Origin: DASUNQ01 sp035536455
GTDB taxonomy: Bacteria > Acidobacteriota > Thermoanaerobaculia > Multivoradales > UBA5704
DNA: 64,000 nt
NCBI GenBank assembly: GCA_035536455.1
Contig: DATLOC010000009.1
Location: 1 to 64,000, forward strand
Direction: 5' to 3'
The notes under the pieces were generated by a model that saw nothing but the letters and a program-made list of their open reading frames with translations, was not told the DNA's origin and did no database searches. Shown in pieces: positions 5,477 through 16,678 of the stretch. Positions within the stretch are counted from its first letter, which is position 1. The number at the start of each line of letters is the position of its first letter. The position numbers and the translations under genes are program-made.

Positions 5477-7909
5477 CTACTCGCTCCTCAGGGCGGTGAG
5501 CGGGTCGGTCGCCGCCGCCCGCCTCGCCGGCAGCCAGCTCGCCAGGGCCGCCGCCGCGGCGAGGAGCAGCGCCACGCCGGCGAAGGTGACGGCGTCGGTC
5601 GGCGCGACGCCGAAGAGGAGCCCGGCGAGGAGGCGCGTGGCGGCGAAGGCGCCGGCGAGGCCGAGGGCCAGGCCGAGCAAGGTCCAGCTCATCCCCTGGG
5701 CGACGACGCCGGCGAGCACCTGCCCGCGCCGCGCCCCGAGCGCCATGCGGATGCCGATCTCGTGGGTGCGCTGGCCGACGCCGTAGGCGACGACGCCGTA
5801 GAGGCCGACCACGGCGAGGGTGAGCGCCAGGGCGCCGAAGAGCCCGAGCAGGATGGTGAGGAAGCGCGGCCGCGCCACGTCCTCCGCCACCACCTGGGGC
5901 AGCGCAGCGACGTCGGAGATCGGCAGGTCGCGGTCGAAGCCCCAGATCGCCTCGCGCACGGCGCCGGCGACGGCCAGCGGATCGGCCGCGGTGCGCAGGA
6001 AGAGCTTCATGTCCGAGCGCGGCGCCAGCGACTGCGGGATGTAGACGGCGCTCCCGGGCTCGGCGGCGAGGCCCCCGCTGCGCACGTCGCCGACGACGCC
6101 GACGACCTCGAGCGGGATCTCGCCCAGGAGCAGGGTCTTACCGACCGCCTCCTCCCCGCCCCAGAGCTGCCGGGCGAAGGCGCGGTTGACCACCACCACG
6201 GGCCGCTCCCCGTCGTCGTCGCGCGCGGTGAAGAACCGCCCGGCGAGGAGCGGGATCCCCAGGGCGCGGAAGTAGCCGGGGCTGACGATGAAGGTCCCCG
6301 CCTGCGGCTGGACCCCGGCCAGGGCTCCGGCCCGCCCCGGGACGGTGAAGCCGTACGGCTCGCCGCCCCCTTCGAGCGGCAGGGTCTTGCTGGCGCCGGC
6401 GGCGATGACCGCTGGCAGCTCCTCGACGCGGCGGATCACCTCGTCGCGGGCGGCGGCGAGTTGGGTCGGCTCGGGGTACTCCGGGAAGGTCAGCGAGAGG
6501 CTCAGGACGTTCTCGGCGCGGAAGCCGGGGTCGACGTGGACGAGGCTCCAGAAGCTGCGCAGCATGAGGCCGGCGGCGACGAGGAGGACGACGGCCAGTG
6601 CCGTCTCGGCGACGATCAGGCCGTTGCGCGCCGCGCTGCGGCCGCGGTCGGCGGTGCCGCCGCGCCCCCCCTCCTTGAGCCCGCCCTGGAGGTCGGGCCG
6701 CGAGGCGCGGAGCGCGGGGAGGAGGCCGAAGGCGAGCCCGGTCAACAGCGAGACCGCGAAGGTGAAGGCGACGACGCGGGCGTCGAGGGTCACCTCGTCC
6801 GGCCGCGGCAGCTCGCCGGCCGCCAGCGTCACCAGGGCGTCCACCCCCCAGACGGCGAAGAAGAGCCCGAGGACGCCGCCGGCCAGGGCGAGCAGGACGC
6901 TCTCGGTCAGCAGCTGGCGCACCAGCCGCCGGCGCCCGGCGCCGAGGGCGGCGCGGACCGCGAGCTCGCGGCCGCGCGTCGTGGCGCGGGCGAGGAGGAG
7001 GTTGGCGAGGTTCGCGCAGGCGATGAGCAGCACGCCCGCCACCGCCGCCAGGAGGGCGACGAGGGCGGGCTGCACGTCGCCGACCAGCGCCTCCTGGAGC
7101 GGCAACAGGCGCGCCGCGCTCCAGCCCTCGTTGGTGTCCGGATAGGCGCTGGCGAGGCGGCCGAGGAGCGCGTCGGTCTGCGCGCCGGCGCTCGCCAGCG
7201 TCGCCCCCGCCCGCAGCCGCCCCACGACCTGCATCCAGCGCAGGCCGCGGAGGTGCGGGATGTCGTCCTCGCCGATCAACGAGATCGGCGCCCAGAGGTC
7301 GACCTCGCGGGCCGGGAACTGGAACGACGGCGGCATGACGCCGGCGACGGTGAAGCGCTCGCCCTCGAGCCGCAGCGCGCCGCCCACGATCCGGGGGTCG
7401 GCGGCGAAGGCGCGCCGCCAGAAGCGGTGCGAGAGCACGACGGCGCGGTCGCGTCCGGCCACGTTCTCCTCCGGGAGTAGAGTGCGGCCGCGCGCCGCCT
7501 CGACCCCCAGGACGGGGAAGAAGTCGGCCGAAACCATCGCCGCCTCCAGCCGCCGCGGCTCCCCCTGGCCGGTCAGGGTCATCGTCGAGTGGCCGGGCAC
7601 GAAGAACCAGGCGCCCAGGCGCTCCCACGCGCCGTCGTCGCGCAGCAGCTCGCGCCGGAGGTCGTCGAAGTCCTGCGGCGAGAAGGAGCCGTCCATCACC
7701 CCCTGCTCGGCGTGGGTGTGGAGGACGCGCACCAGCCGCTCGGGCTCCTGGTAGGGGAGCGGACGCAGCAGCACGCCCTGGACGACGCTGAAGATCGCGG
7801 CGTTGGCGCCGATCCCGAGCCCCAGGGTGAGCAGCGCGACGAGAGTGAAGCCCGGGCTCTTGGCCAGGGTGCGGAGCCCGTAGCGCAGGTCGGTGAGCCA
7901 GCTCTCCAT
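5477..7909 (-). CDS. ADOP-type MacB-like permease 1
   Basis: An 810-residue permease with duplicated layout. A first membrane helix lies at about 17-40 (LVALLTLGLGIGANAAIFSV), then a periplasmic MacB-type core, three helices at about 275-400 (first FtsX part), a fourth-helix repeat near 430, a second periplasmic core, and a C-terminal FtsX block. This MacB_PCD-FtsX doubling in one chain of about 800 residues defines the acidobacterial ADOP family. The start at 7909 follows a strong AGGAGG in the reverse strand; longer upstream frames overlap the DUF885 gene. It is likely a mechanotransmission-type export component using the adjacent ATPase. Confidence 0.9.
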   Translation of the reverse strand: MESWLTDLRYGLRTLAKSPGFTLVALLTLGLGIGANAAIFSVVQGVLLRPLPYQEPERLVRVLHTHAEQGVMDGSFSPQDFDDLRRELLRDDGAWERLGAWFFVPGHSTMTLTGQGEPRRLEAAMVSADFFPVLGVEAARGRTLLPEENVAGRDRAVVLSHRFWRRAFAADPRIVGGALRLEGERFTVAGVMPPSFQFPAREVDLWAPISLIGEDDIPHLRGLRWMQVVGRLRAGATLASAGAQTDALLGRLASAYPDTNEGWSAARLLPLQEALVGDVQPALVALLAAVAGVLLIACANLANLLLARATTRGRELAVRAALGAGRRRLVRQLLTESVLLALAGGVLGLFFAVWGVDALVTLAAGELPRPDEVTLDARVVAFTFAVSLLTGLAFGLLPALRASRPDLQGGLKEGGRGGTADRGRSAARNGLIVAETALAVVLLVAAGLMLRSFWSLVHVDPGFRAENVLSLSLTFPEYPEPTQLAAARDEVIRRVEELPAVIAAGASKTLPLEGGGEPYGFTVPGRAGALAGVQPQAGTFIVSPGYFRALGIPLLAGRFFTARDDDGERPVVVVNRAFARQLWGGEEAVGKTLLLGEIPLEVVGVVGDVRSGGLAAEPGSAVYIPQSLAPRSDMKLFLRTAADPLAVAGAVREAIWGFDRDLPISDVAALPQVVAEDVARPRFLTILLGLFGALALTLAVVGLYGVVAYGVGQRTHEIGIRMALGARRGQVLAGVVAQGMSWTLLGLALGLAGAFAATRLLAGLLFGVAPTDAVTFAGVALLLAAAAALASWLPARRAAATDPLTALRSE

Positions 7910-7920
7910 CGTCCGTCCTC

Positions 7921-9699
7921 CTAGCCGCCCGTCTTTGCAGGGGCCGCGCCCAGGCGCTGCGGCACGTGCTGTTCGACGACCGCCTTGCGCAGCAGCGCCG
8001 GGCTGAGCATCCCCTGGGAGAGCACGAAGTCGTGGTACGCCTGGCGGTCGAAACGGTCGCCGAGCAGGCGCTCGGCGTCGGTGCGCAGCTCCATCAAGCG
8101 GCTGTAGCCGACGAAGTAGGACGGCGCCTGCCCCGGGCTGCGGAAGGTGTAGCGCTCGACCTCCTGGAGCGCCATGGCGTGCGACAGCACGACCTCCCCC
8201 TCGAGCACGCGGAAGGCCTCCTCGCGCGTGATCGTCCCGGCCTGGAGGCCCGGGTCGAGGAAGGCGCGCGCGGCGCGCAGCAGGCGGTGCTGGAGGGCGA
8301 CGAGCTGGCCGTCGAGCGGCAGGAGCGGCTTCATCTCGGCCTCGGCGTAGAGCGCCCACCCTTCGACGTTGACGCTGTTGAAGGCGAAGAAGGTGCGTGC
8401 CAGCGACACGCCCTTCTCGATCATGGTGCTGAACTGCAGCTCGTGGCCCGGGCGGCCTTCGTGGGCGGTCAGCGTCCAGGAGGCGGCGGCGAAGGTGAAG
8501 TCGTCGAAGCCGGCCTCGGCCCCCGCCTCGCCGGGGATGCGCAGCGGCAGCACGAAGTCGGGCGTTTCGCCGGTGTTGCCGATGATCCGCGCCGGCGAGA
8601 CGTTGGGGGCGGGGGTGGCGGCGCTCTCGGCGGCGCTCGCCAGCCGCACGCGCATCTGCCGGTCGGGGATGGTGACGACGCGCGCCTCGCGGATCAGCTT
8701 CTCGAGGTCGCGCACCCGCTGCTGGTAGTGGGGGAGGATGGCATCCCCTTCGAGCTGCTCCTTCTTGAGTGCGCGCAGGACGTCGCGGTAGTCGGTGGCG
8801 GGGAGCTGGCGCTCGCGGGCGACCAGCGCCGCGATCACCTGCATCTCGTTCTGCACCTCGCGGAAGCTGGTCTTGGCGCGCGACACCAGCTCTTCGAGCG
8901 GCATGTCGATGCCGCGCTGGCGCAGGCGGAAGCGGTAGACCTCTTCGGGCAGCCGGAAGTCCTGCCCCGCCCGCGGCAGCACCTCGGCGCGCAGCAGCGC
9001 CTCGTAGGCGGCGACCTGCTGGCCGAAGCGGGCGTGCGCCTCCTCCCAGCCGGTCAAGCCGGACTTCTGGAGCAGCTCGGCAATCCCCGCCAGGAACCGG
9101 CCGGAGTTGCCGAGCTGGCGCTCGAGGTCGCCCTGGAAGGGGGCGAGGAGGGCGGGCTCGTCGAGGCGGTCGCGCAGCATGGCGGCGGCCTGGTCGGCGA
9201 GCGGCGTCGTCCCCGGCGCCAAGCCGGCGTACTTGCGCAGCCGCACCAGCGCCGCCGGGTGGCGCTCCTTGGGCACGCGGTCGTCGAGGAGGACACGGAT
9301 GCCCTGGAAGACTGTCTGCGGCAGGTCGAAGACCGGCAGGAAGACGCGGCGCTCCAGCTCGACGCTCTCGGTCACCTCCCGCGCCTCGGCGAGCATGATG
9401 TCGAGGTCCTGGAGGACGGCCGGGTCGCGTTCGGCGGCGCGCCGGCGCTCCAGCTCGGCGGCGGCCTCGGCGACCGCGCGCAGAAGCTGCGCGTCGCGGT
9501 CGAGCGGCAGGGTGAAGACCGCCTCGTCGAGCCCCTCGACGCCGAAGGCGCCCGCCTGCTCCGGCGCGAAGCGCGCCTGGGTGGCGAGCAGGACCTGGGC
9601 GTTCGCGTTGCTGCGCTCGACCCAGGTCGGCTCGGCGGCGGTGGCGGGGAGGGCGGCGAGGAGGGCGAGGGCGAGCGTGAGGCGGAGCGGTCGGTGCAC
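7921..9699 (-). CDS. Secreted DUF885 family putative metallopeptidase
   Basis: A 592-residue protein with an N-terminal signal peptide (about 1-22, ending ATAAEP). Two hallmark DUF885 motifs are present: HEGRPGHELQ at about 411-420, a likely zinc-binding HExxxGH helix, and EGWALYAE at about 446-453, which may provide the third ligand. The length is typical of the family. It lies between two ADOP permease genes with 11-nt gaps on both sides, so it is co-transcribed with them and could process a peptide exported by the system. The substrate is unknown; the link to export is inferred from position. Confidence 0.85.
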   Translation of the reverse strand: MHRPLRLTLALALLAALPATAAEPTWVERSNANAQVLLATQARFAPEQAGAFGVEGLDEAVFTLPLDRDAQLLRAVAEAAAELERRRAAERDPAVLQDLDIMLAEAREVTESVELERRVFLPVFDLPQTVFQGIRVLLDDRVPKERHPAALVRLRKYAGLAPGTTPLADQAAAMLRDRLDEPALLAPFQGDLERQLGNSGRFLAGIAELLQKSGLTGWEEAHARFGQQVAAYEALLRAEVLPRAGQDFRLPEEVYRFRLRQRGIDMPLEELVSRAKTSFREVQNEMQVIAALVARERQLPATDYRDVLRALKKEQLEGDAILPHYQQRVRDLEKLIREARVVTIPDRQMRVRLASAAESAATPAPNVSPARIIGNTGETPDFVLPLRIPGEAGAEAGFDDFTFAAASWTLTAHEGRPGHELQFSTMIEKGVSLARTFFAFNSVNVEGWALYAEAEMKPLLPLDGQLVALQHRLLRAARAFLDPGLQAGTITREEAFRVLEGEVVLSHAMALQEVERYTFRSPGQAPSYFVGYSRLMELRTDAERLLGDRFDRQAYHDFVLSQGMLSPALLRKAVVEQHVPQRLGAAPAKTGG

Positions 9700-9710
9700 G
9701 AGAGTCCTTT

Positions 9711-12121
9711 CTATTCGGTGCGCAAGGCGACGGCGGGGTCGACGCGGGCGGCGCGGCGGGCCGGGACCCAGCTCGCCAGGAGCGCCGCGGCGGCGAGGAG
9801 GAGCGGGACGGCGACGAAGGTCACGGGGTCGTTCGCCGGCACGGCGTAGAGGAGGCCGGCGAGGAGGCGCCCGGCGGCGCGGGCGCCGAGGAGGCCGAGG
9901 GCGGCGCCGGCGAGGGTCAGGACGAGCCCGCGGCCCACCACCAGCCGCAGCACCTGTCCGGCGCTGGCGCCGAGCGCCATGCGCACCCCGATCTCCTGCC
10001 GCCGCCGCGCCACGGCGTAGGCGAGGAGACCGTAGACCCCGATCATCGCCAGCGTCAGCGCGAGGGCGGCGAAGGCGGCGAGGAGCGAGCCGCTGAAGCG
10101 CGGCTGGGCGAGCGAGCGCGACAGCTCCTCCTCCATCGTCGCTGCGGCGAAGACCGCCAGGTCGCGGTCGAGCTCGCGTACCACCTGGCGCGCCTCGCCA
10201 GCGGCGGCCAGCGGGTCGCCTTCCGTGCGCACCAGGACGCTCAGCGCCGGGCTCGGGAACTGCGCCAGCGGCGGGTAGAGCGCCGGCGCCGCCTCAGCGG
10301 CGAGGCCCATGAAGCGCTCGTCCTCGACGACGCCGACGATGCGCCGCGGCTGGCCGAAGATCCGCACCTCGCGGCCGAGCGGGTCCTCGCCCGGGAAGTA
10401 ACGGCGCACGGCCGCCGCGTTGAGCACGGCGACGAGCGGCGCGCCGACGCGGTCGGCGGGGAGGAAGCTGCGGCCGCGCAAGAGCGTCAGGCCGGCGGCG
10501 CGGAAGTAGCCGCGGCTCGCCGCGCGCACCCGGATCTCCTCCTGCTCCCCCTCGGCTACCTCGGGGCGGCCGACGACGGTGAAGCGGGTCGTCCAGCCCG
10601 CATCGAGCGGGTGGCTGTTGGCGAGGCCGACGGCGCGGGCGGCGGGGAGGGCGGCGAGGCGCTCCTCCAGCGCGGCGTTGAACGCCATGACCTCGGGCCA
10701 GTCGGGGTAGTTGGCGAAGCTTTGCGGGTAGCGCGCGGCCGGCAACTCGAGCTCGAACTTGAGCACGCTCTCCGGCGCGAAGCCGGGGTCCACCCGCTGC
10801 AGGCGCCAGAGGCTCTGGAGAAGGAGCGCGGCGGCGACGACGAGGACGGTCGAGAGCGCGACCTCGCCGACCACCAGGAGGTCGCGCAGCCAGCGCGTGC
10901 GGCCGTCGGCCGAGGCGGTGCGCCCGCCGCTCTTGAGCGCGCTCTGGAGGTCGCGCCCGAAGGACTGCGCCAGGGGCGCCAGGCCGAAGACCAGGGCGGT
11001 CAGGAGCGCGACGCCGGCGGTGAAGGCGAGGACGCGGCCATCGAGGCGCACCTCGGCCAGGCGCGGCACGTCCTGGGGCGCCAGCGCCAGGAGCGGGCCG
11101 AGCGCCAGCCAGGCGAGGAGGAGGCCGCAGGCGCCGGCGAGGCCGGCGAGGAGCAGCGCCTCGGCCGCGAATTGCCTCCCCAGGCGGAACGAGCCGGCGC
11201 CCAGCGCGGCGCGGATCGCGACCTCCCGGCCGCGGTCGGCGCCCCGCGCCAGCAACAGGTTGGCGACGTTGACGCAGGCGACGAGGAGGACGAGGCCGAC
11301 CGCGGCCATCAGCACGACGAGCGCCGGCCGGACGCGGCCGAAGAGGGCCTCGCGCAGCGGCACGAGCACGATGCCGCGGCCCAGGTTGTCGTCCGGGTAC
11401 TCCTTCTCGAGCTGGCGGACGATGGCGGCGCCCTCGGCGCGCGCCGCGGCGAGCGCGGTGCCCGGCCGGAGCCTGCCGAGGACGCTCAGGTCGTGGACGC
11501 CGCGGAACGCCCCCTCCGCCGCCGGCGCCAGCGGCCGCCAGAGCTCGGTGTCGGCGTCGGGCAGCCCCAGGTCGGCGGGCAGGACGCCGACGATCGTGTG
11601 CGGCGTGCCGTCCAAGACCAGCGGCCGGCCGAGGACGTCGGGCGCGCCGCCGAAGCGGCGCCGCCAGAGCTCCTCGCCTAAGAGCACGACGCGCTCGCTC
11701 CCCGGCCGGTCCTCGGCGGCGGTGAAGGCGCGGCCGAGGAGCGGCCGCACGCCGAGGAGCGGGAAGAATTCGTGGGTGACCGCCGCGCCCGGGACGCGCT
11801 CGGAGTCGGCGCCGGGGCGGCTCAGGTCGACCGAGGCGCCGCGGATCGCCGCGAGATGGACGAAGCTCTCGCTGCGCTCGCGCAGGTCGAGAAAGTCGGG
11901 GAGCGACACCCCCTCGCGCTCGGTCTGCCGCAGGCGGTCGTTCTCGGCTACCAAAACGATGCGCTCGGGGTCGGCGTAGGGCAGCGGGCGCAGCAGCACG
12001 TCGTGGACGACACTGAAGATCGCGGCGTTGGCGCCGATGCCGAGGCCGAGGGTGAGGAGCGCGACGAGGGTGAAGCCGGGGGCCCGCGCCAGCGCGCGGG
12101 CGGCGTAGCGCAGGTCGCCCA

Positions 12122-12122
<1 letters not shown>
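9711..12122 (-). CDS. ADOP-type MacB-like permease 2
   Basis: An 803-residue permease of the same architecture as its two neighbours. The N-terminal segment ALARAPGFTLVALLTLGLG leads into the first helix; a periplasmic core and the FtsX helices near 270-400 follow, then a second core and a C-terminal FtsX block ending WVPARRAARVDPAVALRTE. The start ATG shares one base with the stop of the upstream permease (TGATG), a sign of translational coupling. The three permeases in this operon clearly arose by duplication but have diverged strongly in the periplasmic cores, suggesting different partners or substrates. Confidence 0.9.
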
Positions 12123-14566
<2,444 letters not shown>

Positions 14567-14594
14567 GGCAGTCCCCCCGGCGCGCCCGGCGCGC

Positions 14595-15344
14595 CTAGCT
14601 CACGTCGAAGCCGCTCTCGGCCAGCTCGCGCTCCTCGGTCTGGCGCAGCTCGCCCTCCTGCTCCTCGACGACGCGGCCGTCGAAGAGGTGGATGCTGCGC
14701 CCCGCGTAGCGGGCGTAGCGCGGGTCGTGGGTGACCATGCAGATGGTCGCGCCTTCCTTGTGCAGCTCGCCGAGCAGGTCCATGACCGACTCGCTGTTGC
14801 GCGAGTCGAGGTTGCCGGTGGGCTCGTCGGCGAGGAGGATCGAGGGCTTGCCGACGACGGCCCGGGCCACCGCCACGCGCTGCTGCTGGCCGCCGGAGAG
14901 CTGCGACGGGTAGTGCTTCATGCGGTGCGCCATCTCGACCCGCTCGAGCGCCTCCTGCACGCGCTGCCTGCGCTCGGCCGACGGCGTGCCGCGGTAGGTC
15001 AGCGGCAGCTCGACGTTCTCGTAGACGGTCAGGTCGCCGATCAGGTTGAAGGCCTGGAAGATGAAGCCGATCTCCCGGTTGCGGATGCGCGCCCGGTCGG
15101 AGAAGGAGAGCTTGGCCACCTCCTTGCCGTTGAGCCAGTACTCGCCGTCGGTGGGGGTGTCGAGCAGCCCCAGGATCGACAGCAGCGTGGTCTTGCCGCA
15201 GCCCGAGGGGCCGGCGATGGCCACGTACTCGCCGTTCTTGATCTCGACGTGGATGCCGGACAGGGCGTGGGTCTCGACCTCGTCGGTCAGGAAGACCTTG
15301 GTCACCCCTTCGAGCTGGATGAGCGAGCGGTCGGAAGCGTTCAT
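14595..15344 (-). CDS. LolD/MacB-type ABC ATPase, canonical
   Basis: A 249-residue ATPase with intact motifs: Walker A GPSGCGKTT (about 45-53), Q-loop FIFQAFNL, signature LSGGQQQRVAVAR, Walker B ILLADEPTGNLDS and switch VTHD. A short Glu-rich tail of about 25 residues is extra. It lies between the adaptor (28-nt gap) and permease 3 (28-nt gap), the same MacA-MacB-like order used by tripartite efflux and lipoprotein-release systems. It is the likely energy source for permeases 2 and 3 and possibly 1. Confidence 0.93.
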   Translation of the reverse strand: MNASDRSLIQLEGVTKVFLTDEVETHALSGIHVEIKNGEYVAIAGPSGCGKTTLLSILGLLDTPTDGEYWLNGKEVAKLSFSDRARIRNREIGFIFQAFNLIGDLTVYENVELPLTYRGTPSAERRQRVQEALERVEMAHRMKHYPSQLSGGQQQRVAVARAVVGKPSILLADEPTGNLDSRNSESVMDLLGELHKEGATICMVTHDPRYARYAGRSIHLFDGRVVEEQEGELRQTEERELAESGFDVS

Positions 15345-15372
15345 GCGTTTCTCCCTCGGATGATGCGGAGTT

Positions 15373-16626
15373 TCAATCCAGGCGCAGGCGGTCGCGGCCG
15401 TCGGCGGCAGGGACGTCGGAAAGGATGACCTGGTCGCCGGGCACCAGGCCGGAGAGGACCTCGACGGTGGAGACGGAGCTGCGGCCGAGCCGGACCTGCA
15501 CCCGCTCCGCCTCCTTGCCGCCGTCCACCAGCTTGAACAGCTCGATCGTCGAGTTGGGCTGGCCGTGGGTGGGGCGGCCGACGTAGACGACGTCGGAGAG
15601 CCGCTCGATCTCGATCGTGCCGTCGACCGAGAGCCGCGGCCGGGCGCCGGGCGGCAGCGCGCCGGTCAGCGCGACGTCGACGCGCACGGTGCCGTCCTGG
15701 GCGCCGGGGTCGATGCGCGTCACCCGGCCGGGGACGATGCCGTTGCGGGTGTCGATCTGCGCCAGCTGGCCGAGCGCCACGTCCTTGGCCTGAGTCTCGG
15801 GGATGCGCAGCTCGGCCTTGAGGTGCTCGGGGCGGGCGACGCGCGCCAGGGTCGTGCCCGGCGTCACCCGCTGCCCGACCTCGACCGGCAGCTCCTGGAG
15901 GACGCCGCCGATCGCCGCCCGCACCGCCAGCGATCCCACCTGCCGCTGGCGCAGGGCGTAGAGGTCGCGGAGCTGCTGCACCCGCGCCCGTTGCGCCGCC
16001 GTCTGGGCGGCGGCGGAGTTGCGCGCCTTCTGCACCCGCTGCTGCTCGATCGAGGACTGCTTGTCGAGCTGGTCGGCCCTGAGGCGGGAGAGCTGCAGGG
16101 TGAGCGGCGGGATCAAGCCGTCCTTGGCCAGCGCCTCGTTGGCCTCCACCTGCAGGCGTGCCTCGCGCGCGTGCGAGTCCACGACGGTGGCCGCCGCCTG
16201 CTGCGCCAGCACCTGGCTCTCGAGCTGGGCACGCAGGTCCTCGACGTCGGCCTCGGCGGCGCGCAGGTCGGAGGCGGCCTCGAAGGCCTGCTGCTCCAGC
16301 TCCGGGTTGGAGAGCTCGATGAGGACGGTCTGCGGCGTCACTTCGACGCCGGGGAGGGCGGGGATGCGCTCGACCCGCCCTTCGACCGGGGCGGAGATCC
16401 AGCGCACCTCGACCGGCTCCAGCGTCCCGGGCCCGCGCACCTGGCGCAGCATCGGGCCGCGCTGCACGGTGTCGATCCACAGGCCGGCGCGCTCGACGCT
16501 CGGCGCCGCCGGCTTCAACTGGCTGGACGCGAAGGTGATGGCGGCCAGCGCCGCGATCCCGCCTCCCGCCAGCGCGATGCGGCGGATGCGGAGCGAGCGG
16601 GCGCGGTCGGCACGAGGGATGTCCAT
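15373..16626 (-). CDS. HlyD/MacA-like periplasmic adaptor
   Basis: A 417-residue membrane-fusion protein. One membrane helix (about 16-35) anchors it in the inner membrane. A lipoyl-like half follows near 75-105 (APVEGRVERI..PGVEVTPQTVLIEL), then a long coiled coil at about 115-235, the second lipoyl half (AIGGVLQELPVEVGQRV), a beta-barrel and a C-terminal membrane-proximal part. In MacAB-type systems the adaptor bridges the permease and an outer-membrane channel. No TolC gene is present in this window. The stop of the upstream FG-GAP gene is 52 nt away. Confidence 0.88.
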   Translation of the reverse strand: MDIPRADRARSLRIRRIALAGGGIAALAAITFASSQLKPAAPSVERAGLWIDTVQRGPMLRQVRGPGTLEPVEVRWISAPVEGRVERIPALPGVEVTPQTVLIELSNPELEQQAFEAASDLRAAEADVEDLRAQLESQVLAQQAAATVVDSHAREARLQVEANEALAKDGLIPPLTLQLSRLRADQLDKQSSIEQQRVQKARNSAAAQTAAQRARVQQLRDLYALRQRQVGSLAVRAAIGGVLQELPVEVGQRVTPGTTLARVARPEHLKAELRIPETQAKDVALGQLAQIDTRNGIVPGRVTRIDPGAQDGTVRVDVALTGALPPGARPRLSVDGTIEIERLSDVVYVGRPTHGQPNSTIELFKLVDGGKEAERVQVRLGRSSVSTVEVLSGLVPGDQVILSDVPAADGRDRLRLD

Positions 16627-16678
16627 ACGGGTTGTCCCGTTCTACGTCGAATCGGATACCAGGTTTCAGCCCCGGAGG

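Noticed and set aside
5459..7480. Long open frame on the plus strand opposite the ADOP permease
   Set aside because: Third-position GC bias in the real gene opens its antisense frame; the product is low-complexity Arg/Gly/Glu with no domain. The same holds for 7966-9849, 12677-14734 and 16019-19030 plus and 21015-23636 minus.
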